Of a stretch of 48,519 nt of DNA, positions 17,699-25,340 are shown piece after piece. This DNA is from Thermoflexus sp040289485 (GTDB lineage Bacteria; Chloroflexota; Anaerolineae; Thermoflexales; Thermoflexaceae). The notes under the pieces were generated by a model, which searched no databases, was not told where the DNA came from, and saw only the letters and a program-made list of their open reading frames with translations. The first letter of the stretch is position 1; every line of letters starts with the position of its first letter. The stretch covers positions 1 to 48,519 of the forward strand of contig NZ_PSLG01000013.1 in assembly GCF_040289485.1 (NCBI RefSeq), in the 5' to 3' direction. Made by a program: the position numbers and the translations under genes.

Positions 17699-17726
17699 CG
17701 CCAATCCTCCGCCTCCAGCTCTCTCC

Positions 17727-18641
17727 TCAGCGCAGTTCCCCCACCACCACCAAGCGATGGGTGTTCACCCGATAAGGATAGCATGTGATCAATGTCACGA
17801 CCGGGTCCCGGGTGGGGGCCATGACCTCCACTTGGGTGGGCCGGACCACCTGTTTGTGCGCAACCACGTAGCGGAAGGCCCGCCCGGCGCTGTCGTAAAT
17901 CCAGATCTCATCTCCGATTTGCAGTTTCTCCAGATCCCGAAAGACCTCCCCGTAGATGTCGTTATGCCCCGCCAGGACCATGTTGCCCGGCTCCCCCGGG
18001 TTGGCCGTCCCGGGGTGATGTCCCACCCCGTGTTGGAGGGCCTCCCAGTCCGTCCCCGGGACCACGGGGGCATCGACCCCGATGGCAGGGATGACAATGC
18101 GCGCGGGGCTGCGGGGGCCCGGCGTGATCGGGACCGGGGTGGGCAGGACGGCCAAGCGGGGCCGCAGGTCCTCCGGGATCTCGTCGAGGTTGAGAGCGGG
18201 CTCCTCCGCGGCGGTGGGGGGGCGGTGGCCGCCCGGCAGCACCAGGAGGGGGATGAGCGGCGTCGGCGAAGGGGTAGCCCGGACCGCCCTGGCGGGCGCC
18301 CCCTGCAACTGCTGCAGCGTCTGCCAGGAGCGGAAGAGCAGGATCATCGCCCCCAGGGCGGCGGCCACCTCCACGGCCAGCAACAACCGATCCCGCCAGA
18401 AGGGCACCGAGCGGCGTGGGAGACGGAACCACCATCGGGGCGAGGCGGTCTCCCATTCCACCTCGGCGCGGTAGGCAGGATCCGGGGGGAGGGCCGGGGG
18501 CGGGGCCGAGGGCAGTTCCGCCGGAGGACGAGGGGCCTCCAGGGGATGCCGCCCCTCCCGGATCCACCGCTTCAGCCGGACCTCCCGGCGTTTCAGGGCC
18601 AGAGCGCGCTCCAGGTCCTCCAGGCGGGGTTCCTTGGCCAT
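17727..18641 (-). CDS. sortase family protein with a cytosolic extension
   Basis: The 304 residues divide as follows: 1-80 a charged, partly helical cytosolic part rich in Arg and then Pro; 86-103 a single membrane helix; 115-180 a Pro/Thr linker; and about 180-304 a sortase transpeptidase domain. The catalytic triad is visible: His226 (VLAGHND), Cys287 (TLITCYP) and Arg296 (NTHRL). Sortases cleave a C-terminal sorting signal and join the protein to a cell-surface amine. No sorting-signal substrate gene is in the window. The topology (N-terminus in, one helix) is usual; the roughly 80-residue cytosolic part is long. The ATG at 18641 has only a weak SD. It lies between the FAD oxidoreductase (26 bases) and GT2 (28 bases) genes. 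Confidence 0.9.
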   Translation of the reverse strand: MAKEPRLEDLERALALKRREVRLKRWIREGRHPLEAPRPPAELPSAPPPALPPDPAYRAEVEWETASPRWWFRLPRRSVPFWRDRLLLAVEVAAALGAMILLFRSWQTLQQLQGAPARAVRATPSPTPLIPLLVLPGGHRPPTAAEEPALNLDEIPEDLRPRLAVLPTPVPITPGPRSPARIVIPAIGVDAPVVPGTDWEALQHGVGHHPGTANPGEPGNMVLAGHNDIYGEVFRDLEKLQIGDEIWIYDSAGRAFRYVVAHKQVVRPTQVEVMAPTRDPVVTLITCYPYRVNTHRLVVVGELR

Positions 18642-18667
18642 CGGTTTTCTACCACCGAGGGAGATCC

Positions 18668-19981
18668 TCAGCGGTCCAGCAGCCGGTCCTCCAGCCGCAT
18701 GTACCCCCGAATCAGGTGGCCCACGGCGAAGCGGATGGGCTCGGGAGGCCAGGGGAGGACCCTTCGGTTCACGAAGAAGAGGTCGGTGAGTTCGGTGCGG
18801 CGCTCCAGGATCAGATCCCGCACGATCTGCCCGTTCATGGTGGTCAAGGCCACCCCGTGGCCGATGCAGCCCAGGGCGTAGACCGCCCGGCGGTCGCCGA
18901 GGTAGCCCAGGGCCGGGGCCATGTCCACCGTCACCGAGACCGGCCCACCCCATCGGTGGTCGATACGGACGCCCCGCAAGGAGGGGAACACCCGCGGGAT
19001 ATAGGCCTCCAGTTCGTGGAAGATCCGCGGGTTCTCGTCCAGGTCCATTCGGGATCCGAAGGGGACCCCCACGTCGCCGCCCCCCATCAGGAGGCGGTTG
19101 TCCGGGGTGAGACGGTAGTAATGAACCAGGTTACGGGCGTCTTCGATGCCCTGGCGGTTCCGCCAGCCGATGGGCGCCAGGCGCTCCGGGTCCAAGGGCT
19201 CCGTCAGCACAATGTAGGTGAAGGCCGGGACCTGTTTGCGGCGGACCAGGGGGAGGAGGTGGGAATAGGCGTTGGCGGCCAGGACCAATTTGCGGGCCCG
19301 CAGGACCCCCTGGGGGGTGCGCAGGGTGAACCATGCGGCGTCCCGCTCGATGCGGGCCACCGGCGTCTGTTCGTGGATCACCGCGCCAGCGGCCTCGGCG
19401 GCCTGTTTCAGGCCCCGGACGTACTTCACCGGGTTGAGGAGAATGCATCGGGGCTCCCACCACGCCCCCCGGTAGAGGGGAGAGTTCACCTGTTCCCGGA
19501 CGGCCGCCTCGTCCAGCCACTCGATCCCCTCCAGCCCCAGGCGGTGGGCCCGCTCGATCTCCTTCTGGATCCGCCGCACGTAGGCGGCGGAGGTGGCAAC
19601 CCGCAGGAACCCGGTCCGCTCCGCGTCACAGGCGATGCCGTGGCGGGCGATCCGCTCGCCGACGTAATCGACGGCGCGCTCCATATAATGATGGGCCTCA
19701 GCGGCCGCCTGGCCGCCGAAGCGCAGGGCCGTCAGCGACAGGGTGAGGCCGAAGAGGGTCATGGCGAACCCGGCGTTGCGGCCGCTGGCCCCGTAGCCGA
19801 CGAAGGCTCGCTCCAGGACAACCACGCGCAGTCCCGGCTCGGCCTCTTTCAGATGCAGGGCCGCGGAGAGGCCGGTGAAACCGGCTCCCACGATGGCCAC
19901 GTCGGCCGTCTCCTCGCCGACCAGCGGGGGGTTCGGCGTATACGGACCGGCCGTCTGCCACCAATATCCGATCCCTTGCAT
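18668..19981 (-). CDS. FAD-dependent oxidoreductase (DAO family, PuuB/gamma-glutamylputrescine oxidase-like)
   Basis: The protein has 437 residues. After a short N-terminal segment (YWWQTAGPYTPNPPL) characteristic of PuuB-like enzymes comes the dinucleotide motif VAIVGAGFTGLSAA (GxGxxG at 32-37), then VVVLERAFVGYGASGRNAG, which binds FAD. The C-terminus has the DAO closing strand YALGCIGHGVALT. It likely oxidises an amine or amino acid with oxygen or another acceptor; the substrate is unknown. The ATG at 19981 is chosen because AAAGGAGG is 8 bases upstream; the frame continues upstream but overlaps the methyltransferase gene. The 20-base gap from that gene suggests co-transcription. Confidence 0.88.
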   Translation of the reverse strand: MQGIGYWWQTAGPYTPNPPLVGEETADVAIVGAGFTGLSAALHLKEAEPGLRVVVLERAFVGYGASGRNAGFAMTLFGLTLSLTALRFGGQAAAEAHHYMERAVDYVGERIARHGIACDAERTGFLRVATSAAYVRRIQKEIERAHRLGLEGIEWLDEAAVREQVNSPLYRGAWWEPRCILLNPVKYVRGLKQAAEAAGAVIHEQTPVARIERDAAWFTLRTPQGVLRARKLVLAANAYSHLLPLVRRKQVPAFTYIVLTEPLDPERLAPIGWRNRQGIEDARNLVHYYRLTPDNRLLMGGGDVGVPFGSRMDLDENPRIFHELEAYIPRVFPSLRGVRIDHRWGGPVSVTVDMAPALGYLGDRRAVYALGCIGHGVALTTMNGQIVRDLILERRTELTDLFFVNRRVLPWPPEPIRFAVGHLIRGYMRLEDRLLDR

Positions 19982-20001
19982 CGGGCCCGCCTCCTTTGAT
20001 C

Positions 20002-20835
20002 TCATCGTGTGGCCACGGCGAACAGTTCCCGCTCGAAGAACCAGCGGAAAGGGACCCAGCCGAAGGCGACGCGGCGTAGCAGCCGGAAGACCGGCCCCTC
20101 CTGCCGCTGCTGGGGGGGTGTGTCCAGCCAGACCCGCACGGCCCGGAAGCCGGCCCGCCGCAGGCTCCACCACAGCCCGATGGGCCCCTGTTCGTTCACA
20201 TGGACCGCCTCGTTGATCGGGACGTTGAGCGCGCGCGGGTTGGCCGGGTAGAGATGGCCCATGCCCTGCAAGGTACGGACCAGGCGGACCAGCGGGTAAG
20301 CATAAGCGTCATACCAGCGGTTGGGGGCGGTGTGGATGACCAGCATCCCCCCGGGCTTGAGCACCCGGTGGGCCTCCCGCAGGGCCAGCCGAAGTTCCCA
20401 GGGGAAAAGGTGTTCCACCACGTCGAACATCAGCACCCGGTCGAAAACAGCGTCGGGGAAGGGCAGGAACTTGGCATCGGCCTGGGCGAGGCCGGCCGGG
20501 CCGGGGAGGGATCCGGCCTGGCGCAGCAGGCGGGCCGAGAGGCGGACGGCGGCCTCGGCGTAGTCGATGCCGATGGCCGTGACCCCCAGCCGGGCGCAAT
20601 GGCGGACGATCTCCCCGCGCCCGCATCCGACGTCCAGGACGCGCATCCCCGCCCGCACGGCGGCCACGCTGAAGGCGGCCTGGAGGCGCCGGGAGAGGTG
20701 TTCCCCCTGGGATCGGAGGAACTCCTCATAGCCCTCACAGGCGGAGAGGAAATAATCTTCTCCGTAGAGGGCTGGCGGCAGGGAGGGCCCGCGGCGGGCG
20801 AGCCCCCCCGAGACCGAACGCGGTTTTCGGATCAC
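20002..20835 (-). CDS. class I SAM-dependent methyltransferase
   Basis: The protein has 277 residues. The SAM motif is VLDVGCGRGEIV, the acidic strand-2 residue is in IGIDYAEAAV, motif II is FDRVLMFDVVEHLF and motif III is LKPGGMLVIHTAPN. The N-terminal LYGEDYFLSACEGYEEFL is typical of methyltransferases in polysaccharide loci. The C-terminal part is basic with aromatic residues (FGWVPFRWFFERE), perhaps a membrane-contacting helix. The start is GTG with GAGGAG 7 bases upstream. A 119-base gap with a possible promoter separates it from the upstream membrane-protein gene. Confidence 0.86.
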   Translation of the reverse strand: MIRKPRSVSGGLARRGPSLPPALYGEDYFLSACEGYEEFLRSQGEHLSRRLQAAFSVAAVRAGMRVLDVGCGRGEIVRHCARLGVTAIGIDYAEAAVRLSARLLRQAGSLPGPAGLAQADAKFLPFPDAVFDRVLMFDVVEHLFPWELRLALREAHRVLKPGGMLVIHTAPNRWYDAYAYPLVRLVRTLQGMGHLYPANPRALNVPINEAVHVNEQGPIGLWWSLRRAGFRAVRVWLDTPPQQRQEGPVFRLLRRVAFGWVPFRWFFERELFAVATR

Positions 20836-20909
20836 CGCGGCGCTCCTCGACGGATGGACTCCAGCGGGGACCGGAGGGCGCCACCGCTTCCCTCTGGCCC
20901 GCCGATCCT

Positions 20910-20938
20910 AGATTACCGGATTTCGGACGACGGCTCAA
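20910..20938 (-). promoter_or_regulatory. possible promoter upstream of the methyltransferase/FAD oxidoreductase/sortase unit
   Basis: On the minus strand, TTGAGC (20933-20938) is followed after 17 bases by TAATCT (20910-20915). Both hexamers are imperfect, but the region is the most AT-rich of this gap and the spacing is ideal. Confidence 0.3.
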
Positions 20939-20954
20939 CCGGGGGCAGGGAGAG

Positions 20955-21620
20955 TTATGGGGATCGGACCCATCCGGCGAGGCGCAGGCCGGCGAGCGTC
21001 ACCATGCCCCAGCCGACGAGGTAGAGCCCCCACGGGAACGCCGTCGGCCGGGCCCGGCCGACGGCCTCGAGGCCCCCCGGCAGGGCGTGCAGGGCAGGGG
21101 CGAGGACGGTGTAAAGGGCGATGGCCGTCCCGATCCCGCCCAGGAGGAGGGCTGTCCGATCGACCCGGACGGGGAGGCCGGCCTCGCTGCGGCGGGCGAT
21201 CCCGGCGCCGATGACCATCATCATCCCGGCGGCCAAGACGGGCGCCCCCACCGGCCCCCACCAGGGGAGGGGGATCAGGAAGAGGAGATCCCAATCGCCC
21301 AGGGAGGCCGGCCAGCCGATGAAGACGCGGAGCCAAACGTAATAGGCGATGTCCCAAAGGCCCCAGGCGTAGAGGAACAGCCCCCAGCGGGCGGCGGGAG
21401 CCCGACCGGCGAGGGCCCCCACCGCCCCCAGCATCACCAGGGTGGCGACCTCCCGGCCCAGTTCGATGGGCGTGAGCGCATCGGGCTGAGTCGGCGCGTC
21501 CCGGAGCAGGTCCTGGATCCCGTAGACGTGGCGCAGGTAGACGACGGTGGCGCTTTCGATATAAGCCATGGCGACGGCGAAGAGGCTCAGGGTCAGCAGG
21601 CGTCCCTTCCAGCCGGACAT
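20955..21620 (-). CDS. multi-pass membrane protein of unknown function
   Basis: The protein has 221 residues with about six hydrophobic helices. A short first segment (LLTLSLFAVAMAYIESATVVYL) is followed by a loop with acidic residues (ELGREVATLVML) and helices containing WGLWDIAYYVWLRVF and LLFLIPLPWWGPVGAPVL. I recognise no catalytic motif and cannot name a family. The conserved-looking polar residues inside helices (ES, E, WD) would suit an enzyme or transporter. The ATG at 21620 has GGGAGG 5 bases upstream. It follows the GT4 gene by 17 bases, so both are probably co-transcribed. Confidence 0.7.
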   Translation of the reverse strand: MSGWKGRLLTLSLFAVAMAYIESATVVYLRHVYGIQDLLRDAPTQPDALTPIELGREVATLVMLGAVGALAGRAPAARWGLFLYAWGLWDIAYYVWLRVFIGWPASLGDWDLLFLIPLPWWGPVGAPVLAAGMMMVIGAGIARRSEAGLPVRVDRTALLLGGIGTAIALYTVLAPALHALPGGLEAVGRARPTAFPWGLYLVGWGMVTLAGLRLAGWVRSP

Positions 21621-21637
21621 GGCTCCCTCCCGGCGGT

Positions 21638-22774
21638 TCATCCCAGCGGGCGTGTCAGCAGTTCCCAGAGGCCCTCCCACAGGGTCTGGGCGCAGGCCGT
21701 CCAGGAGAAGCGGCGGAGGTTGGCCCGACCGCGGGCGATCAGAGTGGCCCGCAGGCCCGGCTCGCGTTCCAGGCGGGCGAGGGCCTCGGCCCACGGCTCC
21801 GGGTCATTGGGGGGAAGGAACAGGGCGCCCTCCCCGGCGACCTCGGGGAGGCTGCCGCTGGGGGCGCACAAGACCGGGACGTCGCATGCCTGAGCTTCTA
21901 AGATCGGGAAGCCGAAGCCCTCATAAAGGGAAGGGAACAGGAAGGCCTCGGCGTGGCGGAGCAGCGCCCCGCGGGTCCCATCGTCCACGTAGCCGGTCAA
22001 GATCAGGCGGCCGGACCACAGGGGATCGCGGCGGAGCCGCTCGAAGGTCGGGTCGGGCCATCCGGGCTTCCCCACCAGCACCACCTGGCCCTCCCAGCCC
22101 TCTGCCAGCCGGCGGGCGACCGCCTGGAGGATCAGGCCGAAGTTCTTGCGCGGGTGGATGGTCCCCACGGAGATCACGTAAGGCCCCCGGATCCCGAAGC
22201 GGCGCAGGATCGGCTGGGGGTCCGGCGGGAAGGGTGGGGGATCGAAGCCCGGGTAGGCCACCACGACCTTCCCCGGCGGGACGCGGTAGAAGCGGATCAG
22301 GTCCCGGCGGGTGGCTTCCGAGTCGGCGAAGACCCGGCGGGCGGCCCGGGCGCTCCACGCCGTGGAGAGGTCGAGATAGAGCCGCTGGAGCGGCGGGTGG
22401 GCGTGGGGGAAATGCCGATAGCCCAGGTCGTGGATGGTCACCGCGCTGGTTGGATGCCACAGGGGGATCACGTGGGCCGGCACGAAGAGGACGTCCGGCG
22501 GGCGGCGGCCCATCTCCCAAGACAGGCGCAGATGCGTCCACAGGCGAGGGAAGCGCAGGACCCGATGTTCCACCGCAGGGGAAGGGGGGAAGAGGCCCGG
22601 GGGTGGAGGGTCTCGGAAATACAGGCGGAGGCGGACCCCGTGGGCCTCGGCCAGGGGGAGGAGGGCCTGGATGACCGCGCGGGCGTAACGCTCCACCCCG
22701 GTGGGGTGAGCCAGGGTGGCGCGGCTGGCGTCGATGCCCAGGACGCGGGCGCTGGAAACGGCCTTTGCCGCCAT
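21638..22774 (-). CDS. family 4 glycosyltransferase
   Basis: The protein has 378 residues with a GT-B fold. The N-terminal acceptor domain starts VLGIDASRATLAHPTGVERYAR, the usual glycine-rich loop. The C-terminal donor domain has YVISVGTIHPRKNF, LVGKPGW, and the EX7E region AFLFPSLYEGFGFPILEAQ with both glutamates. GT4 mannosyl- or glucosyltransferases with this PTG(V/I)ERY start usually add sugars to polyprenyl- or lipid-linked intermediates. No clear SD precedes the ATG at 22774, and a downstream start is possible. It lies 10 bases after rpiB. Confidence 0.9.
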   Translation of the reverse strand: MAAKAVSSARVLGIDASRATLAHPTGVERYARAVIQALLPLAEAHGVRLRLYFRDPPPPGLFPPSPAVEHRVLRFPRLWTHLRLSWEMGRRPPDVLFVPAHVIPLWHPTSAVTIHDLGYRHFPHAHPPLQRLYLDLSTAWSARAARRVFADSEATRRDLIRFYRVPPGKVVVAYPGFDPPPFPPDPQPILRRFGIRGPYVISVGTIHPRKNFGLILQAVARRLAEGWEGQVVLVGKPGWPDPTFERLRRDPLWSGRLILTGYVDDGTRGALLRHAEAFLFPSLYEGFGFPILEAQACDVPVLCAPSGSLPEVAGEGALFLPPNDPEPWAEALARLEREPGLRATLIARGRANLRRFSWTACAQTLWEGLWELLTRPLG

Positions 22775-22784
22775 CGGGGGCGGT

Positions 22785-23240
22785 CTACGGACGCTTCCCG
22801 CAATCGGTCTCGAGGGCGCGGATCTTGGCGATGCGGCGCTCGTGGCGGCCGCCCTCGAAGGGGGTCCGCAGCCAGACGTCCAGGATCTCCTGGGCCAGGC
22901 CCGGACCGACCACCCGGCCGCCCAGGCAGAGGATGTTGGCGTTGTTGTGGGCGCGGCTCATCTTCGCGGTGTAGACGTCGGAGACAGCGGCGGCGCGGAT
23001 GCCAGGCACCTTGTTGGCCGTGATGGACATCCCGATGCCGGTGCCACAGATCAGCACCCCGTAATCGGCCTCCCCGCGGGCCACCGCCTCGGCCACGGCC
23101 CGGGCGTAATCGGGGTAGTCCACGGCATCCAGGCCGTGGGTGCCGAAGTCCAACACTTCGATCCCCTGGGCCTGCAGGTGGGCGATCAGGATCGTCTTCA
23201 GGGCATATCCGGCGTGGTCGGCACCGATGGCGATGCGCAT
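22785..23240 (-). CDS. rpiB: ribose 5-phosphate isomerase B
   Basis: This enzyme interconverts ribose 5-phosphate and ribulose 5-phosphate in the pentose phosphate pathway. The 151 residues match the family. It begins MRIAIGADHAGYALK, with DADHAG-like substrate residues. The active-site Cys is in VLICGTGIGMSITANK, and the family's RAAAVSDVYTAKMSRAHNNANIL and LGGRVVG segments follow. AGAGGGA lies upstream of the ATG. It is 42 bases after prmC, a neighbour pair seen in other bacteria near prfA or upp genes. Confidence 0.96.
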   Translation of the reverse strand: MRIAIGADHAGYALKTILIAHLQAQGIEVLDFGTHGLDAVDYPDYARAVAEAVARGEADYGVLICGTGIGMSITANKVPGIRAAAVSDVYTAKMSRAHNNANILCLGGRVVGPGLAQEILDVWLRTPFEGGRHERRIAKIRALETDCGKRP

Positions 23241-23282
23241 GGGATGTCCCTCTGGATCCAGGGTTTTCGGCCCTTCGGCGGG

Positions 23283-24179
23283 TCAGTGGGTGATGGCCAC
23301 GATGCGATCCAGCCCCGCGGCGTCCTGGAGCAGGCGGACGACGGCGCGGGGGAAAGCGGCGCGGGCCAGCGCCGTCACCGCCGCCCCCTGGCCGGCGCCG
23401 ATCTCCAGGAACACAGCGCCCATCGGCCGGAGCACCCGTGGGGCTTGGGCCAGGAAACACTGGATCACCTCCAGACCGTCCGCCCCGCCGTCCAGGGCCA
23501 GAGTCGGCTCGTAGTTCCGGATGGCGGGATCCAGCGCCTCCCACTCCGTCCGGGCCACATAGGGCAGGTTGGCCACCAGCAGGTCCACGGGCTCCGGCAG
23601 GGGCGTGCAGAGGTCCCCCTGGAGGAAGGTGAGCCGATGCGACACCCCATGGCGGGCGGCGTTCTCCCGAGCGACGGCCAGCGCCTCCTCCGAGAGGTCG
23701 GTGGCGTATCCATGGCTGTTGGGTAGATACACGGCCAGGGCGACGGCGATGCAACCGGAGCCGGTGCCGATGTCCGCGAAACATAGCGGCCCGTAATGTC
23801 GGTAAGCCCGGCTGCGGGCCCATTCCAGGGCGGCGTCGACCAAGTGTTCGGTCTCCGGCCGGGGGATGAGCACCGCGGGGGTCACCTTGAAAGGCATTCC
23901 GTAGAACTCCCGCTCCCCGATCAGGTAGAACAACGGTTCCCCCTGCGCCGAGCGGGCCACCAGGCGGGCGAACGCCGCCGCCTCCGCCTCGGTCAGGGCC
24001 CGCTCCGGGTGGGCCAGGAGGGAGGCTCGGGAGAGGCCCAGCACGTGGGCGAGCAGCACCTCGGCGGCCAGGCGGGGCTGGGGGGCTCGCACTTGCCGGG
24101 CCGCCCAGCGGAGGGCCTCCCCCACCGTCCGGGGGACCTCCGCCATCGTGGTTTCGGGATGCGGCCTCGTCACCGGCAT
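23283..24179 (-). CDS. prmC: peptide chain release factor N5-glutamine methyltransferase
   Basis: This enzyme methylates the Gln of the GGQ motif in release factors RF1 and RF2. The 298 residues comprise a helical N-terminal domain (GEPLFYLIGEREFYG, the release-factor-contacting segment), PRPETE (107-111 region), the SAM motif FADIGTGSGCIAVALA, and the catalytic tetrad seen here as NLPY (204-207) where most relatives have NPPY. That one change is noted but the rest is typical. The ATG at 24179 has AGGAGG just upstream; the open frame continues another 16 codons without support. Confidence 0.94.
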   Translation of the reverse strand: MPVTRPHPETTMAEVPRTVGEALRWAARQVRAPQPRLAAEVLLAHVLGLSRASLLAHPERALTEAEAAAFARLVARSAQGEPLFYLIGEREFYGMPFKVTPAVLIPRPETEHLVDAALEWARSRAYRHYGPLCFADIGTGSGCIAVALAVYLPNSHGYATDLSEEALAVARENAARHGVSHRLTFLQGDLCTPLPEPVDLLVANLPYVARTEWEALDPAIRNYEPTLALDGGADGLEVIQCFLAQAPRVLRPMGAVFLEIGAGQGAAVTALARAAFPRAVVRLLQDAAGLDRIVAITH

Positions 24180-24197
24180 TCCACCTCCTGAAGAGGA

Positions 24198-24227
24198 AGC
24201 ATAGCGCGATCCCCAGCGGAGGTCCAA
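24198..24227 (-). promoter_or_regulatory. possible promoter of the prmC-rpiB unit
   Basis: On the minus strand, TTGGAC (24222-24227), an 18-base spacer and TATGCT (24198-24203) stand just ahead of the prmC ribosome-binding site. The -10 is fair and the -35 is weak. The leader would be only about 12 bases. Confidence 0.35.
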
Positions 24228-24253
24228 TCGCCCAGGTGGAGGTCTTGGCCAGG

Positions 24254-24277
24254 GGCTTGTTAGGGATCTTCCAAGCC
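24254..24277. repeat. short inverted repeat between the lipid kinase and prmC genes
   Basis: GGCTTG (24254-24259) and CAAGCC (24272-24277) form a 6-base stem with a 12-base loop in the 165-base gap. It could be a weak terminator after the lipid kinase gene, but no T-run follows. Confidence 0.3.
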
Positions 24278-24344
24278 GGGGGGAGCGGGAGCGCCCGGTA
24301 AGCCAGGCATCGAAAGGTTCGCCCGCTCCGGCCCGGTGGGGTCA

Positions 24345-25298
24345 TCACGGGGCGGCGAAGAGGGCGGCGGGGGCGGTCGGCGGGACCAGGATCCGGAGGG
24401 CGCGGGGCACCACCTCAAAGACCATCGGGGTCTGGCCGATGGGCTCGCCGTCCACCTGGACGGGGACGACAGGATGGGTCTCGACGATCACCCGCCGACC
24501 CCGGAAGAACTTCACCGCCGGGTCCTGGAGGTGTCTGCCGCCGAAGGCGTTGATGAAATGCCGGATGGCCCACGGCAGGCCCATCCCCCGGAACACGCAG
24601 ATGTCCAGTTGGCCGTCGTCCAACACGGCCTGGGGGGCGATGCGGACCAGCCCGCCGTAAAGTTGGGCGTTGGTGACCAGCACGACTAGGGTGCGGCCGC
24701 GCATCCGACGCCGGCCGTCCACGATCACCGTCGCCCGCATGGCGGGGAAGTCCCGAGCGATCATCGCGGCGGCGATCAGGTAGGCCAGGGCCCCCAACCG
24801 CTTGGTGTTCCGGTCGCGGGGCTCCATGTGCTGGGCCACCTGGGCGTCCAGGCCGATGCCCGCCCACAGCAGGAAATAGCGGCCGTCGGCCCGTCCCACA
24901 TCGATGGCCCGCGGGGCAGCGGTCTCCAGCAGCCGGGCCGCGCTCAGGAGGCCGTAGGGATGGGTCAGGGCAGGGGTGGGCAGGCCCAGTTGCTTGGCCC
25001 ACACGTTCCCCGTGCCCGTCGGCAGCACCCCCAGGGCCGTCGGCATCCCGACGATCCCATTGGCCACCTCGTTCACCGTCCCGTCCCCCCCAGCGGCCAC
25101 CACCCAGTCGAATCCCTCCAGGGCTGCCTCCCGGGCCAGGTCGGTGGCCATCCCCGGATGCTCCGTGCGCCGGAGGAGGACCGACCACCCCAGGCCTTTC
25201 CAGCGCTGGAGGATGGCCTCCAGGTCCCGCAGGACGTCCCGGGGGCCGGCCGCCGGGTTGTAGATCACCATCACGCGTCGGGGCGCGGACATGGCCAT
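24345..25298 (-). CDS. diacylglycerol kinase-family lipid kinase
   Basis: The 317 residues form the DagK/YegS/BmrU fold. The first strand is VMVIYNPAAGP (10-19), the nucleotide loop is GGDGTVNEVANGI (70-82), and LPTGTGNVWAKQLG follows. The C-terminal beta-sandwich domain contains DDGQLDICVFRG and ends VDGEPIGQTPMVFEVVPRAL. It should phosphorylate a lipid (diacylglycerol or a similar lipid alcohol) at the membrane; the exact lipid cannot be deduced. There is no clear SD; two ATGs (25298 and 25292) are equally possible. It lies 42 bases after uvrB. Confidence 0.9.
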   Translation of the reverse strand: MAMSAPRRVMVIYNPAAGPRDVLRDLEAILQRWKGLGWSVLLRRTEHPGMATDLAREAALEGFDWVVAAGGDGTVNEVANGIVGMPTALGVLPTGTGNVWAKQLGLPTPALTHPYGLLSAARLLETAAPRAIDVGRADGRYFLLWAGIGLDAQVAQHMEPRDRNTKRLGALAYLIAAAMIARDFPAMRATVIVDGRRRMRGRTLVVLVTNAQLYGGLVRIAPQAVLDDGQLDICVFRGMGLPWAIRHFINAFGGRHLQDPAVKFFRGRRVIVETHPVVPVQVDGEPIGQTPMVFEVVPRALRILVPPTAPAALFAAP

Positions 25299-25340
25299 GG
25301 GTGCAGCGCCTGGGTTTGGAGGGACGATATCGGACGTCCG

